Shown one piece after another: positions 59,287-64,000 of a DNA stretch of 64,000 bases. Each line of letters begins with the position of its first letter. Position 1 is the stretch's first letter. This DNA comes from Eleginops maclovinus (Eukaryota > Chordata > Actinopteri > Perciformes > Eleginopidae). The position numbers and the translations under genes are program-made. The stretch is from positions 23,375,793-23,439,792 of the forward strand of contig NC_086357.1 in assembly GCF_036324505.1 (NCBI RefSeq), given 5' to 3'. The notes under the pieces are model-generated. The model made no database searches. It was not told the origin of the DNA and saw only the letters and a program-made list of their open reading frames with translations.

Positions 59287-59842
59287 TTAAAGGTCTCCTG
59301 TTATGCTATATTTTAACAGTATATTGTAGGGCAATATCAATACAAAACATGTCTGTGAAGTGTTTTGCTCAAAATACCAAACAGATCCCCATTGCAGCAT
59401 GCCTCATACCCCTCTATTTCAGCCCTGTTCCTGAAGTGCTGATTCTGTGACTGTTTAAATGAACTAGCTGCTGCTGGCCACGCCCCTTTGGAGCATCATG
59501 ATCTCTCTGTCTGAAGAGCAGAAACTCAGATAAACGCTGCCGTGATTCAACGCCATATTATATTCAAAACCACATCAAGCATTATTTCTGAAACACTTCT
59601 CAGCACTTCTCTTATATATACAACAACTCTAAGTCCTTCCTGCAGACATCCTGCTGAACACACAGACACACAGAGGTGCTGCGGAGGGGATTCAGCTCGT
59701 GACTGTATATTGCGGACGATGGGTTGGGATGTGTCACGTGGGCGGGACGTTGCCAGGAGTTCAATGTAAAGCCAGCCCACATTTCGGTTATGACGTCATA
59801 TCGGCAGCAGAAAAGTGCATTTTGCATAGTAGTGGACCTTTA
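59287..59842. mobile_element. TTAA-flanked MITE, about 550 bp
   Basis: TTAA at both ends (59287-59290 and 59839-59842) brackets imperfect inverted ends: AGGTCTCCTGTTATGC on the left, and AGGTCCACTACTATGC when the right end is inverted. This is the piggyBac-type design. The interior has no transposase; overlapping short open frames are not coding. The end motif (AGG..CTCC..TTATGC) is close to that of the 17905 element. Confidence 0.7.
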
Positions 59843-62800
59843 AAGCTGTCCAAACATGAACAGAACATCACATTTCTCACTTCAAATGCAACATCTCATG
59901 TGATTGCATATCTATTGAGGCTGCTAATTGAGAAATTGGCTTTCTTTGCACATTGCCATAGGTCTGGAAAGATGCCATATTTCTGACAACAGCTCCTGGC
60001 ATTGACCATTCATGATTTGGAAATAAAAATAAACCAATCCAGAAAACTGAAAGTCTATTCCCAGTAGTCTCATTCCAATGGGATAAAATGTTTTCATTCT
60101 TGATGTGATCAAAGAATATGTCATGTTAATTTCAACGATTTAAATTCCAATGAGGTGCACACCGGGACACTTTCTATGTTAGATGACGTCTTTTTTTTAA
60201 ACCTTGCCTACCAACTTTAAATACTTATGTGACAACCTGACATAATGGATACCGCAGCTGGAGTCACAGTGGGCCTGTATCTTGGAGACTTGTAAGGTAA
60301 AGGAATAAAAGCCCTTCTCCCTTTTTTGGCAAACCATCGGTCGTCCGCACAAGAGGAGAGTTGACACAGCTGTCTAAAGACCGACTGCCGCACACACCGG
60401 CGACTCTATAACTCTGACGTGACAACAAATAAACACGGCAGAAGCCCAGTGAGTTGCCAAGCCAAATACCTTGATGCCAGGAGCAGTGTAGTATTCAGAC
60501 CGTAAACATGCCAGCAATATTAAACAATAGGTCAACATGGCATTGGGACGAGTACTGGAGGAAGGGGGAAGAAACTTGTTGGAGGGGGAACAGACCACAA
60601 AGCCTTCTGGGGTAAAAAAAAAAAGAGCAAGAAATGTGGTGCAACGGTGCCCGTAGATTTGTTCACTCTTCAACATGCCAAGGTTGTGTTCTCTTCGGCT
60701 CTCTGTGGGTTTCAGGGTCCGGTTTCCAGCTATGTGTATACAGTATGGCTGGTTGCAATATATCAGTCGAGTCAAATCACGCCTCATTCTCAGAGCGCAC
60801 GTCACCATTCATTCACATTTCAATAAATCAATTCACCACATTTCAGAACACGGTTCTCTATTCATATTCAATAATTCAGCGCACACTAAGACGCCTGTGC
60901 CCACTGTCCTATAGGAAAACACATTTATTTGAGTACATTACCACTCCCCATTCCTGTGTATTTACGATAGTCAACCAGCCAACGGGAAAAATCCTGAGGT
61001 CCCACTGGTATTCTTCGGTAAACGTTTTCATATTCATGCAATATTTTCCTCAAATTTCTAATCAGACATGTGTTTATGTTACCCGGAATATGAGTCCCAG
61101 CCTGGTATTCACGCACAATTTGCAGGCACATTACTATACAGCATATTTCCCGTATACAATATGCATTTCCTGGCTGAAATCATGCATGACTTTGCCTACA
61201 TTTCTAGGCTGTTTTCCTTTGAGAATGATATTTGCATTGGGGCGACACTGATGCTTTGTTTGTTTCGCCCCTGACAAAGATGCAGTGCGTTTGAAATGAC
61301 AGTTGCTACGTGACACAGTATATAAGATCGCTGTTATGAGAAAGTGGAAGAACAGAGGAAAAACAAAAGGATCTGCTCTGACTTAAAGGCTTCTGACTTG
61401 TATTGTAATTCTGCCAGAATAACTGAACCAATCTGGTTCTAAACCCCACATAAACCTTTTTACATCGATGTTAAACCAATTCAAACACTGCAGAGACTGA
61501 ATGTGAAACAGATGTTTTTAGAGGAGAGCGAGAAGGCTTCTTTCTGGAGACAGTTAGACATCATTGGGGTGTAAACCTCTACGGGGGAGAGGTAAATCCC
61601 TACTTAAATATCAGAGTCTCTTTAGTGCCAGCAATCCTGAGTCACACAATCATAAAATAGGGTAATGAGAAATTGGATCATTATGTGTCCTTATATGTCC
61701 TACTGCATCGGATTTTTAGTCCTGTCTCTCTTCTAATTTCCTCCCCTTTCCCTCATTATCAATCATACTCGATGTGGTCTTGGTAAAGACTCTCTGTTTT
61801 GGTATACGTCCCATTTAACGTCACAATCCACGCCTCAATTCCATGTGGATATTTCCATTTGGATCTCTCTTCACTCTGTTGGGCATTTGAAGGTCTTGAC
61901 AGTGTAAACACACTCAGGTCTGGGCTTAGAACAAACACTTGGGTTGTGTGTGCGACGGCTGTGCTAATGCTTCAAAAATGCTCTCAAGTCCGCATTCAGC
62001 GCATACCGTCTCACTTGTCATGCATAATGCCTTGTGAAGAATTTTTGGCAATAGTGTCGTTCTTTGGAGATGACATCAGTGGAGCAGAATGGCCTGTCTG
62101 GCTCCGTTTCTTCCAGCCTTCACTTCTTGTCTCAAACATTCAAATTAAACCCGGCAGACTGACCGCAGAACACCGCAGTGCATAATTTAAACCTGACACC
62201 ATAAACGTAAACACGTCTTTCGCTACATAATTTATCCATACTTCTCTTAGTGTTTATTTTGCACGGTAGCAACTCATATATATTAGCTGCAGGTCTGGGC
62301 TGGTGCGGTGCTGTGGGTCTGGCTGGGTGGAGGGATACAGTCGTGTTTGGGTTGTGGCGTGGCCCTGAGGCTGAAGTGGTCCCGGTGTGTATAAATGTCC
62401 TTCTTGTTTGCTTGTTTGGTGGGCGATGTGAAGGGAAGATGTTGGTCTGGGTTTGTTTTGTATGTGTACCATCTGCCACACTGACAACTCAGCAAAAAAA
62501 TACAAAAACAAAAATGTGGAAGATTTAAGAGATTTACCTCTGTTCCACACACACCATCGACTGACCGGTTTCGTCGGGTTTGTTTGCAGAGTGGCCGCTG
62601 TGGGCACAAATTATGCCTGGACACGAAACAAGGCCAGTGTGTGAATGGGAGGAATGGGAGAGGATGGTAGCCTCAGAGGAGAAAGGACCGGTTATGTCTA
62701 TTCCCCATTAACTGCCACAAATACACTTGGGCGGTTTGACTGTACCAATAAAACAGCACACCTTCACAATGCACACGATCCATGACGGTGCGCCATGGAA

Positions 62801-62870
62801 TAGAACGGGATACAGCGTTGGAAGCGGGGCCTTGTTCATTGGTTAGAAAGTGCCTCAGTGGCGCTTGAAG
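59843..62870. other. Spacer or intron, no gene recognised
   Basis: Contains a 205-codon plus-strand open frame at 60634-61251 without recognisable domain, signal peptide or splice context, taken as chance or non-coding. The part 60940-61260 is non-repetitive and could be a conserved non-coding element, unproven. Confidence 0.4.
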
Positions 62871-63340
62871 TCAGAAATGGCTAGACTGTAGGTACGAAAA
62901 GTATCCGTATACGTGGGCCCTTTCCTTAAGCCCCGCCTTCGATCCCGAAGTCGTCGCCGATCCCGAAGTCAGATCATTGGAGGGAAAATAACCTTGAAAA
63001 CTCACTAACATATATTTGGTCTCTTAGCTACTTTTTACAACTTCAGGGAACTGATATTTGGGCCTTTCAAGGGTTCATACTGAGTAGCTGATTTAGCTAA
63101 AAAACGTTATTTGCTGATTCACAGACGCCTCTTTCCCAATTTCAGTCAATGGGAAAAAGTATTTTTGCGCCTTGCATCATCATCGCAGACTGACACAGAA
63201 GTTGCATTACCATTGTTTGTCCACTGACTTCCTGGGGGCTTGTAGTATACAGCCAAAACAAACCTACTTTTGAGCACTTAAATCGTCTTAAAGAGAAGGC
63301 CAAAGACCTAAGAAGGTGATCCCATAGCACTTCTCCATCC
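62871..63340. repeat. Probable interspersed repeat
   Basis: AGCCCCGCCTTCGATCCC, AGTCAATGGGAAAAAGTATTTTTG, GACTTCCTGGGGGCTTGTAGTATACAGCC and similar phrases occur widely in fish DNA. Ends are not defined, so the class is unknown. The remainder to 64000 shows nothing recognisable. Confidence 0.4.
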
Positions 63341-64000
63341 ATTCACCCTCTCCATTAATCAGGTTTGCATCCCAGCAGCAGCCCCCTGAAGACGACGGGG
63401 ACCCTGAACACCCACCCCCAGCTCCTTCTACCCGATGTATTAGTAAACTGATCTGGCTCAGTAGAGAGGTTAAACTGATTACGTTTTCTGGATGGGACAC
63501 AATTATGACACAATCTCTGCGCAGCGTATAACCAGTCCCAGCCCGGGGTCTTCGGGTTTCCGATACGAAGCCGTGATTAGATGTCGAGGAAATGGGGAAA
63601 CTCAAAATATTGCATTCCAGACAAATGCAATTAGAGTGTATCACATGTTGTAAAACCGGCTTTGATACCTGGTTATGAGGGCGAAGGCAAGGTAGCGCTA
63701 GGTTTGTAGGTTGAGTTCACTGCAGTGCGCCATATATTAAATAGATACCCTAATGCTTATATTGTGAATAATATACCCTTATAGTATGCTGTGTTTCTCA
63801 ACAACAACACATACTTATAATTCTCCTGCATCCTCAAATACACGTGCATTACATCTTTTTTAGCTTTGTTTTTTGTCTGCTTGGTCACTACTATGCTTAA
63901 GGTTAACATGCTTAAAATTTTGTTGTAAGCAAAATATGATTTATAATTATTAATCCAGCTGCTGAACCTCTGGACCAGCAGCTCCAGTTTTTTCCACACA

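Noticed and set aside
60634..61251. 205-codon plus-strand open frame, longest after the transposase
   Set aside because: No family motif, odd composition and no splice context. AT-rich spacer easily gives such frames.
50548..64000. Search for the GLIS exon with zinc fingers 1 and 2
   Set aside because: No HSGEKPNKC-like or CKWVDC-like coding block was seen on the minus strand, so it is presumed outside the window.

Overview
The window reads as nuclear DNA of a teleost fish, probably a spiny-rayed one, though the lineage is an inference. The evidence is split genes with GT-AG introns, abundant AC/GT and TTA microsatellites, Tc1/mariner and TTAA-flanked elements, fish-type SINE and LINE tails, and two copies of the fish elongase elovl8. 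Nothing bacterial or viral was recognised.

Layout. (1) 1-1757, minus strand: the 5' part of a galectin-3-binding-protein-like gene (SRCR, then BTB, then the start of BACK) running off the left edge. (2) 4705-7702, plus: an armh1 orthologue in eleven exons. Its conserved frame is broken by one missing base in exon 1. (3) 8261-14415, plus: a complete 15-exon mutyh (adenine DNA glycosylase, 533 residues) with intact catalytic, Fe-S and NUDIX-like parts and a C-terminal PCNA-binding-type motif. (4) 15065-16714: a structurally complete Tc1-like transposon with 29-bp perfect ends, internal direct repeats and an intact transposase. (5) 17470-20620 and 23763-30397, plus: two tandem seven-exon elovl8 genes with identical exon phases (263 residues each), local near-identity that suggests gene conversion, and a stray extra copy of their 3'UTR. 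(6) 31624-50547, minus: the last seven exons of a GLIS-family zinc-finger gene. The exon with fingers 1 and 2 was not found up to 64000, so 50548-64000 is read as the gene's large upstream intron or more distal sequence.

The order armh1 - mutyh - elovl8 - GLIS fits the ancestral block that in human lies on chromosome 1p (ARMH1, MUTYH, GLIS1), with elovl8 kept in fish. The genes do not form a single pathway: they cover a secreted scavenger-type protein, an armadillo-like protein, base-excision repair, fatty-acid elongation in the ER and a transcription factor. The second elovl8 and the GLIS gene converge tail to tail around 30.4-31.6 kb.

The rest is introns and spacers with decayed transposons, MITEs, microsatellites and a dispersed degenerate minisatellite around the elovl8 pair. 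Exon borders were inferred by eye from splice consensus, reading phase and remembered family sequences; no search or alignment was run.
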